Assembly: GCF_018449575.1 (NCBI RefSeq)
Contig: NZ_JAAVUT010000006.1
Coordinates: 186,001-250,000 of the forward strand
Source of the DNA: Sodalis sp. dw_96
Lineage (GTDB): Bacteria > Pseudomonadota > Gammaproteobacteria > Enterobacterales > Enterobacteriaceae
Direction: 5' to 3'
DNA: 64,000 nucleotides
The notes beneath the pieces were generated by a model. That model made no database searches. It worked only from the letters and a program-made list of their open reading frames with translations, and was not told the origin of the DNA. Of this stretch, positions 1 to 9,616 are shown one piece after another. Both the position numbers and the translations under genes were made by a program. Position 1 is the stretch's first letter; each line of letters begins with the position of its first letter.

Positions 1-33
1 AGACCCTGTTTTTTACGCTGACGGGAGATGATT

Positions 34-936
34 TCATCCCCCGCTGGAATTGCGGGTGGCCAGCCAGCATAACAGTGAACCGGCGGTCACCATCAGCACC
101 CCCAGCCAAAACGACAGCAACAGCTGCGTGTTTAACAGCACGCCCGCCAGCAGCGAGGACAATACCGGGGTGAAATAGGACGCGGTGGCCAATAGCATTA
201 AGTTACCGCGCATGATGCCGCGGTTCCACGCCGCATACGCCACCGCCGAGGCGCCGCCGGCCACGGTAAAACGCGCAACGGCGGCAATATCCATATGCAT
301 CCCCCGTTCGTGGCTGAAGGCATATTGTATCCACAGGGTAACGGCGGTGAGGATAAAAAACAGCGCGACCCCGTCTTTTCCCTTGGCCCATTTTTTTGTG
401 ACATTACAATACGCCGCCCAAATCAGGGCGCCGCAAAAGGCCAGTCCGTAGCTTAAGGGGTTCGAGACGATATTCCGGCCTATTCTCGGCAGCGACCAGC
501 CTCCCTCGCCCCCCATGATCCAGCCGATGCCGTACAGGCATAACAACAGCCCCGGTATCAGCCATTTATTGGCCTTTTCGCCGTTAATCAATACCGCCAT
601 CAGAATGGTAAAGCTGGGCCACAGATAATTCACCATGCCGATCTCGATGGCCTGGGCGCGACTATTGGCGTACCCCAAGGCCAGGGAAAGGAAAATCTCA
701 TAGCTGGCAAACATGATACCGCCGGCTATCAGGTACTTGCGTGGGAAAGATCGCAGAGAAGGAAAACCCACCAGCAGCAGCAAAAACAGCGAACTGACGC
801 TGTAAATGATAGCGGCCCCACCGATGGGACCCAACGCTTCGCTGACGCCCCTGATTAAACCAATGGTGCTGCTCCAGAGCAGAATGGCCAACAATCCCCA
901 CAACGTCGCCTTGTTCTCCGGCGAAAAAACAAACAT
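34..936 (-). CDS. yddG: YddG-like aromatic amino-acid exporter (DMT/EamA family)
   Basis: A 300-residue inner-membrane protein with about ten hydrophobic segments, the EamA/DMT pattern. It resembles E. coli YddG (about 293 residues), which exports Phe, Tyr, Trp and paraquat-like compounds. The segment around NYLWPSFTILMAVLING is characteristic of YddG. The start is placed at the ATG ending at 936 (MFVFSPEN), because an upstream extension of 40 residues is basic, non-membrane and unlike the family. The gene stands alone; the DoxX gene upstream is on the same strand but about 200 bp away. The YddG assignment is by sequence recall, and the exact substrate is inferred. Confidence 0.8.
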   Translation of the reverse strand: MFVFSPENKATLWGLLAILLWSSTIGLIRGVSEALGPIGGAAIIYSVSSLFLLLLVGFPSLRSFPRKYLIAGGIMFASYEIFLSLALGYANSRAQAIEIGMVNYLWPSFTILMAVLINGEKANKWLIPGLLLCLYGIGWIMGGEGGWSLPRIGRNIVSNPLSYGLAFCGALIWAAYCNVTKKWAKGKDGVALFFILTAVTLWIQYAFSHERGMHMDIAAVARFTVAGGASAVAYAAWNRGIMRGNLMLLATASYFTPVLSSLLAGVLLNTQLLLSFWLGVLMVTAGSLLCWLATRNSSGG

Positions 937-1139
937 CTTTAACCCCTTGAATAGGTGCTTTATTTCCCCGGCATCCGCTGAAGGACGATTATTACTTTTC
1001 CAGCATCCTGTTGATCTTTTTCGCTTTCCATTTATCGATATGCTTATCGAACACAAATGTTCTCAGCCCACGATTGATGAGCAGGACGCAAGCCGCCGAC
1101 GGGGGGAACGACACTGAAGCCCCTGTCGACGTGCGGCGA

Positions 1140-1562
1140 TTAACGCCAGCTCGGATTCTTCATAATACTGATGCGGCCGCAGCCCAACAGCGCAATGGCC
1201 AGACCGGCGAAGAAATACACCGCCATAATCTCAACGCCCCAGCCGCCGACCTTGTCGATGGTAAAAACGAGGCCCGGATCGGTAATCAACCAAGCGAAGA
1301 TCATGGTAAAGGCGAAAATCAGCGCCGCGGGACGGACTAAGATCCCCAGGATGAGCAGAATAGGCATGAGGACTTCGCCTATATAGACGCCGTAGCCGAC
1401 GTATGCCGGCAAGCCGTGATGGATCACCATGGCGATAATGTTGTCAATACCGTGGAAAATTTTATGTATGCCGTGTGGCAGCATCATGCCGCCGAAGGCC
1501 AGACGAAGAATGAATTTCCCCAGATCCGGGTGATCCAGCATCCGATTAAAAGCAGCTATCAT
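1140..1562 (-). CDS. DoxX-family membrane protein
   Basis: A 140-residue protein with four hydrophobic segments and the DoxX-type N-terminal pattern LRLAFGGMMLPHGIHKI, followed by a Pro/Gly-rich second helix (GEVLMPILLILG). Members are small inner-membrane proteins, some tied to quinone or thiol redox chemistry; the family is poorly characterised and no substrate can be given. It is a single gene read toward yddG. The 154 bp before prlC on the other side holds the divergent promoters. E. coli YphA/YqjF are relatives by fold. Confidence 0.7.
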   Translation of the reverse strand: MIAAFNRMLDHPDLGKFILRLAFGGMMLPHGIHKIFHGIDNIIAMVIHHGLPAYVGYGVYIGEVLMPILLILGILVRPAALIFAFTMIFAWLITDPGLVFTIDKVGGWGVEIMAVYFFAGLAIALLGCGRISIMKNPSWR

Positions 1563-1716
1563 TATAATTTGTCCATTGGCAAAAAAGATGAAAGGTAATC
1601 GTTACATGTGTCACTTTGATATTCAATGACAATTCCCACCGCGGCTGCCATTGATTTTCGCTATAGTGAGCCTCATGTTATTCAGATAGATCTCCAACGA
1701 TAATCAGGGCCGCCTT

Positions 1717-3759
1717 ATGACTAATCCGTTACTTGCTTCTTTTATCCTTCCGCCTTTTTCCGCCATCAAGCCCGAGCATATCGTCCCGGCGGTAAAATCC
1801 GCCCTTGAGGACTGCCGCCGTAGCGTGGAACAAGTCGTCGCGTTGTCGGGCCCCTATAGCTGGGATAACCTGTGCCAGCCGCTGGCCGAGACGGACGATC
1901 GCCTGGGCCGCATCTGGTCGCCGGTGGGCCATCTCAATGCGGTTCAAAACAGTCCTGAACTGCGGGAAGCCTATGAACAAAGCCTGCCGCTGCTGTCAGA
2001 ATACAGCACCTGGGTCGGTCAGCATAAGGGATTGTATGAAGCATATCGCAATCTCCGCGACGGCGATAACTATGCGGATTTGAGCGTGGCGCGCAAGAAA
2101 GCCGTGGATAACGCCCTGCGTGATTTCGAGTTATCCGGTATCGGCCTGTCGCCGGAAAAACAGAAACGCTACGGTGAAATCGCCGCCCGGCTCTCGGAGC
2201 TGGGGTCGGCGTACAGTAACAACGTGCTGGACGCCACCATGGGCTGGAGCAAGCTCATTACCGACGAATCCGAACTGAGCGGCATGCCGGAAAGCGCGTT
2301 GGCCGCCGCCCGCGCCAAGGCCGAGGCCAAAGAGCAGGAGGGGTGGCTGCTGACCCTGGATGTGCCCAGCTATTTGCCGGTGATGACCTATTGCGATAAT
2401 GGGGCGCTGCGGGAAGAGCTGTATCGCGCCTACAATACCCGCGCTTCCGATCAAGGACCGAATGCCGGTAAATGGGATAACGGTCCGATCATGAGCGAGA
2501 TCCTGGCGCTGCGCCACGAATTGGGGCAACTGCTGGGATTCGCGAGTTATGCCGAAAAATCCCTGGCCACCAAAATGGCGCACGATCCGCAGCAGGTACT
2601 GGATTTTCTTACCGACCTGGCCAAACGCGCCCGGCCGCAGGGAGAGCAGGAGTTGGCGCAGCTGCGCGCGTTTGCCGCCGAGCATCATGGCCAGGATAAT
2701 TTGCAGCCTTGGGATATCACCTACTACGGCGAGAAGCAAAAGCAGCATCTTTACGCGATCAGCGATGAACAGCTGCGACCCTATTTTCCGGAGCAGCGCG
2801 TCGTTAACGGCCTGTTTGAAGTGGTAAACCGGATTTACGGCGTGACCGCCGAAGAACGTACCGATGTGGAGACCTGGCACCCCGAGGTGCGTTTCTTCGA
2901 TTTGTTCGATAACCAGGGGGAATTGCGCGGCAGCTTCTACCTGGATCTTTATGCCCGAGAAAACAAACGCGGCGGCGCCTGGATGGATGATTGCGTCGGC
3001 ATGCTGCGCAAGGCCGACGGCAGTCTGCAAAAGCCGGTGGCCTACCTGACCTGTAATTTCAACCGTCCGGTCAGCGGCAAACCGGCACTGTTCACCCACG
3101 ACGAAGTCACGACTTTGTTCCATGAATTCGGTCACGGTCTGCATCATATGCTGACCCGTATCGATACCCCGGGAGTGGCCGGCATTAACGGCGTGCCTTG
3201 GGATGCGGTGGAACTGCCGAGCCAGTTTATGGAAAACTTCTGCTGGCAGCCGGAGGCGCTGGAGTTTATCTCCGGCCATTACGAAACCCACGAGCCCTTG
3301 CCAAAAGAGATGCTGGACAAGCTGCTGGCGGCCAAGAATTACCAGGCCGCCCTGTTTATCCTGCGTCAGCTGGAGTTCGGTTTGTTTGATTTCCGGATGC
3401 ATTACGAGTACAGCGCCGAACAAGGCGCCCGGATTCTGGAAACCCTGGCGCAGGTGAAACAGCAGGTGGCGGTGATGCCGGCGGTGGAGTGGAGCCGTTT
3501 CCCCCATGCGTTCAGCCATATTTTCGCCGGCGGATACGCGGCGGGTTATTACAGCTATTTGTGGGCGGATGTGCTCGCGGCGGATGCCTGGTCCCGTTTC
3601 GAGGAAGAGGGCATTTTCAACCGCGACACCGGCAAGTCGTTCCTGGACAATATCCTGTCGCGCGGCGGCTCGGAAGAACCCATGGTGTTGTTCACCCGTT
3701 TCCGCGGACGCGAGCCGAAGCTGGATGCCATGCTGCACCATTACGGCATTCGGGGATAA
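1717..3759 (+). CDS. prlC: Oligopeptidase A
   Basis: M3-family zinc metallopeptidase of the cytoplasm. It degrades short peptides, including cleaved signal peptides, and in E. coli also acts on lipoprotein signal peptides. It has 680 residues, equal to E. coli PrlC. The zinc motif HEFGH is at residues 469-473 and the third ligand Glu is at 499, in VELPSQ. The start ATG follows a purine-rich stretch and gives the conserved MTNPLL N-terminus. It is followed by rsmJ, as in E. coli, where the two form an operon. Its last codons are the first unit of a 48-bp tandem repeat (see 3727-3865). Confidence 0.97.
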   Translation: MTNPLLASFILPPFSAIKPEHIVPAVKSALEDCRRSVEQVVALSGPYSWDNLCQPLAETDDRLGRIWSPVGHLNAVQNSPELREAYEQSLPLLSEYSTWVGQHKGLYEAYRNLRDGDNYADLSVARKKAVDNALRDFELSGIGLSPEKQKRYGEIAARLSELGSAYSNNVLDATMGWSKLITDESELSGMPESALAAARAKAEAKEQEGWLLTLDVPSYLPVMTYCDNGALREELYRAYNTRASDQGPNAGKWDNGPIMSEILALRHELGQLLGFASYAEKSLATKMAHDPQQVLDFLTDLAKRARPQGEQELAQLRAFAAEHHGQDNLQPWDITYYGEKQKQHLYAISDEQLRPYFPEQRVVNGLFEVVNRIYGVTAEERTDVETWHPEVRFFDLFDNQGELRGSFYLDLYARENKRGGAWMDDCVGMLRKADGSLQKPVAYLTCNFNRPVSGKPALFTHDEVTTLFHEFGHGLHHMLTRIDTPGVAGINGVPWDAVELPSQFMENFCWQPEALEFISGHYETHEPLPKEMLDKLLAAKNYQAALFILRQLEFGLFDFRMHYEYSAEQGARILETLAQVKQQVAVMPAVEWSRFPHAFSHIFAGGYAAGYYSYLWADVLAADAWSRFEEEGIFNRDTGKSFLDNILSRGGSEEPMVLFTRFRGREPKLDAMLHHYGIRG

Positions 3760-3865
3760 CGGGTTGCGCGCTATGCCATGCCGCACCATAACGAGTTTCG
3801 GGGATAACGTATTGAGCGCTATGCCATGCTATACCATGACGGGTTTCGGTGATAACGAGTGAGCT
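3727..3865 (+). repeat. Three tandem 48-bp units spanning the prlC stop and rsmJ start
   Basis: Units begin at 3727, 3775 and 3823, each opening with GCCATGC and containing GGGATAAC or GGTGATAAC; the third is partial. Spacing is exactly 48 bp. Unit 1 encodes the last residues of PrlC, so units 2 and 3 look like duplications of the gene's 3' end that now form the prlC-rsmJ spacer and supply the rsmJ start region. The units have diverged by several substitutions, so the duplication is not recent. Confidence 0.85.
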
Positions 3866-4626
3866 CTGTTTGCCTGAGCCGTGAAGGCGAAGTGGATGAG
3901 CAGCGGCTCATTGCCCTGGCGGAGCGCTGGGGGTTGACGAGCGATCCGTCGGCGGTGATGGAGTTGATGTTAACGCCCCGGCGTCTGGAATTGCGCAAAC
4001 GGGACGAGCCCAAGCTTGGGGCTATTTTTGTCGATTTCACCAGCGGGATTGCCGCCCATCGCCGCCGTTTCGGCGGCGGTCGTGGCGAGGCGGTGGCCAA
4101 AGCGGTGGGCGTCAAGGGTAATCACCTGCCGGAGGTGGTGGATGCCACTGCCGGGCTGGGACGAGATGCGTTTGTCCTGGCTTCGCTGGGGTGTCGCGTG
4201 CGGATGTTTGAACGCCATCCGGCGGTGGCCGCGTTGCTGGATGACGGTTTGCAACGGGCCTACGCCGATCCGGAAGTGGGGGAGTGGTTGTCCCAGCGGC
4301 TTATCCTGATCCATGGCTCCAGCCTGGAAGGTTTGATGGGTTTGCTGCCCCGTCCGGAGGTGGTTTACCTCGATCCGATGTTTCCGCACCGGCCGAACAG
4401 CGCCCTGGTTAAAAAAGAGATGCGCGTATTTCAGTCGCTGGTGGGCAGCGATCAAGACGCAGATCGGCTGCTGGCCCCGGCGCGTGCGCTGGCGACCCGG
4501 CGAGTGGTGGTAAAACGGCCCGATTACGCGCCGCCGCTGGCGGGCATTGCGGCCCAAGCCCATATCACCACCAAAAACCATCGATTTGATTTATATACGC
4601 CCGCCGAATCCGGGTCGGCTTTTTAG
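3859..4626 (+). CDS. rsmJ: 16S rRNA (guanine-1516-N2)-methyltransferase
   Basis: RsmJ methylates G1516 of 16S rRNA using SAM. It has 255 residues and the family blocks [14 protein letters not shown], the SAM-binding [11 protein letters not shown] (from residue 95) and the catalytic-loop motif DPMFPHR (from residue 172). The likely start is GTG at 3859, which gives [12 protein letters not shown], comparable to the E. coli N-terminus. This GTG lies inside the third copy of the 48-bp repeat derived from prlC, so the translation start is built from duplicated prlC sequence. It is probably cotranscribed with prlC. Confidence 0.93.
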   Translation: MSSVCLSREGEVDEQRLIALAERWGLTSDPSAVMELMLTPRRLELRKRDEPKLGAIFVDFTSGIAAHRRRFGGGRGEAVAKAVGVKGNHLPEVVDATAGLGRDAFVLASLGCRVRMFERHPAVAALLDDGLQRAYADPEVGEWLSQRLILIHGSSLEGLMGLLPRPEVVYLDPMFPHRPNSALVKKEMRVFQSLVGSDQDADRLLAPARALATRRVVVKRPDYAPPLAGIAAQAHITTKNHRFDLYTPAESGSAF

Positions 4627-4671
4627 ACGCGGCGTTCTGTCTCGATCGGGCATTACATCATCTATCTGCGT

Positions 4672-4692
4672 ACTCCGCCATTCGGGCGGAGT
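4672..4692. terminator. Hairpin between convergent rsmJ and uspA
   Basis: ACTCCGCC (4672-4679) pairs with GGCGGAGT (4685-4692) across a 5-nt loop, between the 3' ends of rsmJ (4626) and uspA (4707). There is no clear T tract on either side, so it may be a bidirectional terminator or only an mRNA 3'-end hairpin. Confidence 0.45.
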
Positions 4693-4706
4693 GCGTTAAC
4701 TCCCGA

Positions 4707-5150
4707 CTACTCTTCGTAAACTTCTTCGTCGTTAAGCGGGACGATCAGCATATCCACATGTACGGTATTGATCAGCTGTCGCGCCGAAGACATCAGCTTA
4801 CTCCAGAAATCCTGATGGTGACCGCATAACACCAAGTCCACGTCGTACTTGTTGATGGCATCCACCAGCACCTGGGCGAGATCGCCGCTGCCGCTCAGTA
4901 CCTCGGTAATGGGATAACCGGCGTTTTGCGACAGCTGGGTCATGGCGTGCTGGGTTTCTTCGGAGATGCGTTTTTGCATATCACCCAGATTGACGTCAAT
5001 CAGGCCGGTATAAAGATCGGAATAATTGACATCGACATGGATCAGCGAAACCTTGGCATTGTATGGTCTGGCCATCGACACGGCTTTTTCCACCAAAACG
5101 TTACTTTCCGGTGAAAGGTCAACGGCGATAAGAATGTGTTTATAAGACAT
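4707..5150 (-). CDS. uspA: Universal stress protein A
   Basis: A cytoplasmic homodimer of the Usp fold, induced by growth arrest and many stresses in enterics. It has 147 residues (E. coli 144), with the N-terminal strand [11 protein letters not shown] and the C-terminal strand VDMLIVPL. As in E. coli UspA, the GxxG-x9-G(S/T) ATP-binding loop of other Usp proteins is not seen; the corresponding region reads [18 protein letters not shown]. The C-terminus carries an extra acidic tail (NDEEVYEE). It is divergent from uspB, as in E. coli. Confidence 0.96.
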   Translation of the reverse strand: MSYKHILIAVDLSPESNVLVEKAVSMARPYNAKVSLIHVDVNYSDLYTGLIDVNLGDMQKRISEETQHAMTQLSQNAGYPITEVLSGSGDLAQVLVDAINKYDVDLVLCGHHQDFWSKLMSSARQLINTVHVDMLIVPLNDEEVYEE

Positions 5151-5809
5151 AATCAGACTCCTTGCAAAATGTCACTCGTTAACTCGTCGCGGGTCACTCG
5201 TTTGGCCTGCCTGTGACAGAATGAGTTTACCACCCCGCGGCACCGGAGAAGTGATGCCGGGATCACGTCGAACCGAATAATATCAGCTGGTTGGCACAAA
5301 CAGCCGTCGCTGAGGGTACGGCACCGGCCAAGAAATATCAGCATTAATATATGTTGCTGAATGTTAATGGTTTGAATATCAATGTACTCGTTCTAGTATA
5401 GTCTTTTATGGGAGCCGGGTCGCATCCTTGGCATCCTACCGGCGTTGGCAAAAAAATGTGCAAATATGCATAAATTATGTCGCTTCGGTTGCTTTCTTTT
5501 GACAAACCTTTTCTACACTCAATATTGTATACCCTAAATAATTCGAGTTGCGGGAAGGCGGCGACGCAGCGAATCCCTAGGAGCTTACTCAGGTAAGTGA
5601 CTAGGGTGAGCGAGGAAAGCCAACGTACCTGCAACTTGAAGTATGACGGGTATAGAACCTCATAATACTGTTAGCACGTTGATCTAATCTCAGACATATC
5701 AAATTTGGGGTGGGCTTGTTCAGCTCTGTGGTAAGTTATTAAGGGGCGTAACCGCTGAGAGCCCGCGGGTCGGGGATTCAGTGTGGATTTGCGTCGCCGG
5801 GGAGGGGGT
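5151..5809. promoter_or_regulatory. uspA-uspB divergent intergenic region
   Basis: About 660 bp between the divergent starts of uspA and uspB, longer than usual for this pair. It contains a 127-bp inverted-repeat element at 5528-5654. The rest is AT-rich around 5340-5420 and has no ORF I can support. Promoters for both genes must lie here. I could not assign -35/-10 boxes with confidence. Confidence 0.5.
5528..5654. repeat. 127-bp palindromic MITE-like element, full copy
   Basis: The element starts TATACCCTAAATAATTCGAG and ends in CTTGAAGTATGACGGGTATA. These ends are imperfect inverted repeats of one another, with TATACCC at both extremities. A shortened relative with the same ends lies at 37307-37374 in the opposite orientation. 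Such palindromic intergenic elements with a TATACCC...GGGTATA border are common in enteric genomes; the family name is not certain. No coding capacity is visible. Confidence 0.75.
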
Positions 5810-6145
5810 ATGATCAACACCGTTGCGCTTTTTTGGGCTTTATGTGTCGTCTGCGTCGTCAATATGGCGCGCTATTACTCTTCATTACGGGCGTTATTAG
5901 TCGTACTTCGCGGTTGTGATCCGCTGCTTTATCAATATGTGGACGGCAGCGGGTTTTTTACCGCTCACGGTCAACCCAGCAAGCAGTTGAGATTGGTTCG
6001 TTATATCTATGCGCAGCGCTATATTGATCATCACGATCAGGAATTTATACGCCGTTGCGAACGGGTACGGCGACAGTTTATGCTCACCAGCGCGCTGTGT
6101 GGGTTGATTATTGTCAGCCTGATTTCCCTGGCTATCTGGCATTAA
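5810..6145 (+). CDS. uspB: Universal stress protein B
   Basis: A 111-residue inner-membrane protein, the same length as E. coli UspB, which is sigma-S dependent and linked to ethanol resistance. Two hydrophobic segments are visible, near residues 1-20 and 88-108, with the conserved centre [11 protein letters not shown]. The start is the ATG at 5810 (MINTVALF), directly preceded by the strong ribosome-binding site GGAGGGGG; an upstream GTG would add nine basic residues absent from the family. Confidence 0.95.
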   Translation: MINTVALFWALCVVCVVNMARYYSSLRALLVVLRGCDPLLYQYVDGSGFFTAHGQPSKQLRLVRYIYAQRYIDHHDQEFIRRCERVRRQFMLTSALCGLIIVSLISLAIWH

Positions 6146-6342
6146 GAGAAAGCGCAAGGCGACCCCCAGGTTGCCCGAGTTTATTAACAAAGTGCCCGGT
6201 CGGGACAGGCCGCTAGATCGTAAACACGCCGTAAACACATCCCTGTGGGCTCGATCCGCGCCGTCCCTGGCGCGGACGGTTTACTCTTCTAGCAACCTGT
6301 CCCGCCTAATTATCTCCCGAGTATGTTTGTCGGCATTCTTTG

Positions 6343-7848
6343 CTAAATACATTTCAGCGCCAGCCAGTAAAGCGATCCTGACAACACTATCGCCACCGGC
6401 AGGGTAAGTACCCAGGCTAGCAGGATATTCTGCACGGTCTTGCTTTGTACGCCGCCGCCGTCCACCAGCATGGTGCCCGCCACCGCCGAGGACAACACAT
6501 GGGTGGTGGAAACCGGCATGCCGGTATAACTGGCGACGCCGATGGAGACCGCGGCGGTGACCTGTGCCGAGAGTCCCTGCGCATAGGTCATGCCCTTTTT
6601 GCCGATTTTTTCACCGATGGTGGTGGCAACACGCTGCCAGCCGATCATCGTGCCTATTGACAGCGCCAGCGCGACGGCAACGATAATCCAGATCGGGGCA
6701 TATTCAACGGTGGCCAGCAGGTCCTTGCGCAAATTGCCCAGGAAGCGTTTATCTTCACTGGAGGTTAACGGTAGTTTGACCAGTTTATCCGTCGTATCGG
6801 CGATGCACATCAGCAGGCGCCTGACGTGTGAACGCTCGCCCGGGCTGAGATGATCGTAGCTTTGCAGATTTTCCAATAGCGCCATGGTGCGGTCTATGGC
6901 GATGAGCGCCCGGGTGCCGTCGCAGTGAAATACCGTGGTGGCGGGCAGGGCTGAAGGAATATCCGGCGCCGGAATAACCTGTGTATCGGTATCGGCGATT
7001 TGCGGCAGGGTTGCCGCATGCAGATGATAAAACTGCTGCAGGTTACCCACGGCATCCCTGGTGCGGGCGATATCATAGCCGGTGGCACTCATATTCACCA
7101 TAAATCCCGCCGGGGCGACACCCATTAACACCAGCATTATCAGGCCGATACCTTTCTGTCCGTCATTGGCGCCATGGGCGAAGCTCACGCCCGCCGCGGA
7201 GAGGATAAGCGCCGTTCGGGTCCAGAATGGCGGTTTGCGCTTGCCGTCTTTCTTTTCCCGTTCTGCCGGGGTCAGGTGGATACGGCGGCGTTTCGGGGTG
7301 CCGCTCCAATAGCGGCGCAAAACGAAAACCAGCGCCCCCGCCAGCACCAGCCCCACGATGGGAGAAATGATAAGGGACAGGAAAATTTCAATCAGCTTGG
7401 GGATATTCAGCGCCGCCACCACCGAGGTATGGGTGAGCAGCGCGTTGGTCAGGCCGATACCGATAATGGCGCCAATCAACGTATGGGAGCTGGAGGCCGG
7501 CAAACCGAAATACCAGGTGCCCAGGTTCCAGATGATGGCCGCCAGCAGCATGGAGAACATCATCGCCAGTCCGTGGGTGGAACTGACGTTCAATAAAAGA
7601 TCCACCGGCAGGAGATGAACTATGGCGTACGCCACGCTCAAACCCCCTAACAGCACCCCGAGAAAATTGAATATCCCGGACATTCCCACCGCCAGCTGAG
7701 AGCGAAGGGCGCGGGCATAGATGACGGTTGCCACCGCATTGGCTGTATCATGAAACCCATTGATAGCTTCATATATTAATACAAATATTAACGCGATAAC
7801 CAACATAAGACCGGTATGAAATTCCAGGCCGGTAAAAAGATGCAGCAT
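6343..7848 (-). CDS. pitA: Low-affinity inorganic phosphate transporter PitA
   Basis: A 501-residue PiT-family proton symporter for metal-phosphate (E. coli PitA 499). Duplicated family signatures are present: [14 protein letters not shown] near residue 31 and [32 protein letters not shown] near the C-terminus. A cytoplasmic loop of about 150 residues separates the two halves. It is a membrane protein with about ten segments. It sits between uspB and yhiN as in E. coli, convergent with uspB and divergent from yhiN. Confidence 0.96.
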   Translation of the reverse strand: MLHLFTGLEFHTGLMLVIALIFVLIYEAINGFHDTANAVATVIYARALRSQLAVGMSGIFNFLGVLLGGLSVAYAIVHLLPVDLLLNVSSTHGLAMMFSMLLAAIIWNLGTWYFGLPASSSHTLIGAIIGIGLTNALLTHTSVVAALNIPKLIEIFLSLIISPIVGLVLAGALVFVLRRYWSGTPKRRRIHLTPAEREKKDGKRKPPFWTRTALILSAAGVSFAHGANDGQKGIGLIMLVLMGVAPAGFMVNMSATGYDIARTRDAVGNLQQFYHLHAATLPQIADTDTQVIPAPDIPSALPATTVFHCDGTRALIAIDRTMALLENLQSYDHLSPGERSHVRRLLMCIADTTDKLVKLPLTSSEDKRFLGNLRKDLLATVEYAPIWIIVAVALALSIGTMIGWQRVATTIGEKIGKKGMTYAQGLSAQVTAAVSIGVASYTGMPVSTTHVLSSAVAGTMLVDGGGVQSKTVQNILLAWVLTLPVAIVLSGSLYWLALKCI

Positions 7849-8189
7849 AAAGGTTACGCCATTTATTGGACATGAACGGGGCGCATTATCTGCGACAACG
7901 GGGGCGCTGGAAAAGCAAAATATGACCTTTTTATGACATTTTATTGACGCTGTCCTTACGGTTTCTTTGGTTTGTCAGCGATATCAATAGGTTAATTCTG
8001 TTTTCCCAGGCGTTTTTTAGCGCGACTGGCGTCTGCCGCCGGGGATGGCTACAATCAGGGGCCCCGGCAAACGCGCCAGACAGGCGATACCCTTGAAAAA
8101 CAGGGCCAGGGTACACTTAAGTCAAGTGAGTACGATGAGAGTAAGAATAAGTTAGGCTTGTATAAATTGAGTGGGTATAAATTGATTGA
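7849..8189. promoter_or_regulatory. pitA-yhiN divergent spacer
   Basis: A 341-bp divergent spacer with no supported gene. Just before yhiN the 11-mer GTATAAATTGA is directly repeated at 8160-8170 and 8175-8185, a 15-bp period next to the GTG start. This could be a local slippage product or part of a promoter. No terminator or operator was recognised. Confidence 0.35.
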
Positions 8190-9416
8190 GTGAGCACAGT
8201 GGAACAATTTGACGCCATCATCATCGGCGCCGGAGCCGCGGGTTTGTTTTGCGCCGCCCAGGCCGGCCAGCGGGGCCTCAGGGTATTGCTCCTGGACAAC
8301 GGCAAAAAGCCGGGCCGCAAGATCCTGATGTCCGGCGGCGGCCGCTGCAACTTCACCAACCTGCACGTGGAACCCGCCGCTTTTCTCTCGCAAAATCCCC
8401 ACTTTTGCAAATCGGCGCTATCGCGCTACAGCCAGTGGGATTTCATCGAGCTGGTACGGCATCACCGCATCGCCTTCCATGAAAAAACCCTCGGCCAGCT
8501 GTTTTGCGACGATTCGGCCCAGCAGATCGTAACCATGCTGCTGGATGAGTGCCGGCGCGGCGGGGTGACCCTCAGGATGCGCAGCGAGGTGGCGGCGCTG
8601 GAAAAGCGTGAAGTAGAAAAGCGCGGAGCAGAAAAGCCCAGTGAACAGTTCCACGTGCTCCTCCCCGCCGGCGAGGTCACGGCGCCGTCGCTGGTGGTGG
8701 CCACCGGCGGCCTCTCCATGCCCGGACTCGGCGCCACGCCGTTCGGCTACCGCCTTGCCGAACAGTTCGGTATTTCGGTGGTGCCCACCCGCGCCGCGCT
8801 GGTGCCTTTTACCCTGCATAAACCGCTGCTGGAATCCTTGGGCACCCTGGCCGGCGTCGCCTTGCCTTCCCAGGTGGAGGCCGCCGACGGCATGTCCTTT
8901 CGTGAGAATCTGCTCTTCACCCATCGGGGCCTCTCCGGCCCGGCGATGCTGCAAATTTCCAGCTACTGGCAAAATGGCGAATTCCTCACACTCAACCTAA
9001 TGCCGGAGCGCGATCTGGAGGCGTTTATCGCCGATGAGCGACGGGATCACCCCAACCAAACGCTGAAAAATACCCTGGCAAAGGTACTGCCGCGCCGGTT
9101 TGTGGAGTGCTGGCATACTCTGCTGAACATCCCGGAATGCACCTTGACGCAGCTCAGCCGCCGCCAGCAAAACGACTGGGTGATGTCTTTGCGGCAGTGG
9201 CGCGTACAGCCCAACGGCACCGAGGGCTATCGCACCGCCGAAGTCACCCAGGGGGGCGTGGACACCCGCCGGCTGTCCTCAAAAACCATGGAAAGCCAGC
9301 AGGTGCCGGGATTGTATTTTATCGGCGAGGTGGTGGACGTCACCGGCTGGCTGGGAGGCTATAACTTCCAATGGGCCTGGAGCTCGGCCTGGGCGTGTGC
9401 GCAGGCGCTGGCATGA
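8190..9416 (+). CDS. yhiN: YhiN-type FAD-dependent oxidoreductase (HI0933 family)
   Basis: A 408-residue flavoprotein of the HI0933/BaiN-like family. The N-terminal dinucleotide fold has IIIGAGAAGLF (from about residue 10), followed by the family block GRKILMSGGGRCNFTN. The C-terminal block YFIGEVVDVTGWLGGYNFQWAWSSAW binds the flavin tail. The physiological substrate is unknown. The start appears to be GTG at 8190. The protein ends at ACAQALA, shorter at the tail than E. coli. Its last 113 bp are duplicated exactly at 10973-11085, on the far side of an MFS gene. Confidence 0.92.
   Translation: MSTVEQFDAIIIGAGAAGLFCAAQAGQRGLRVLLLDNGKKPGRKILMSGGGRCNFTNLHVEPAAFLSQNPHFCKSALSRYSQWDFIELVRHHRIAFHEKTLGQLFCDDSAQQIVTMLLDECRRGGVTLRMRSEVAALEKREVEKRGAEKPSEQFHVLLPAGEVTAPSLVVATGGLSMPGLGATPFGYRLAEQFGISVVPTRAALVPFTLHKPLLESLGTLAGVALPSQVEAADGMSFRENLLFTHRGLSGPAMLQISSYWQNGEFLTLNLMPERDLEAFIADERRDHPNQTLKNTLAKVLPRRFVECWHTLLNIPECTLTQLSRRQQNDWVMSLRQWRVQPNGTEGYRTAEVTQGGVDTRRLSSKTMESQQVPGLYFIGEVVDVTGWLGGYNFQWAWSSAWACAQALA
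9282..9394 (+). repeat. 113-bp direct repeat, copy 1 (inside yhiN 3' end)
   Basis: This stretch is identical base for base to 10973-11085. It encodes KTMESQQVPG...WAWSSAWA of YhiN. On both sides the homology continues but is diverged, which is compatible with the second copy coming from a different yhiN allele, with exact identity kept or restored in the middle. Confidence 0.9.
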
Positions 9417-9616
9417 ATGTCGTAAACTGAGGTAATTAAACGTTTGGCCCGAGCATGTGCAGGGATTGAGTGAGCCGTCATAACAAAAACGCATTACCGG
9501 CAGGGCAGGTTGAATTATCAAAATTTAGTAAAATTTATTTGAAAGAATTTACACTGTTTTAAATGCGGTAAATATCGCCCTCCGTAGGAAAATGGGGGTT
9601 CCACAGCAGTCCGTGA

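Noticed and set aside
2131-3789. A 552-codon open frame antisense to prlC
   Set aside because: Shadow of the GC-rich codon use of prlC; no RBS, no domain, and it overlaps an essential-looking conserved gene completely.
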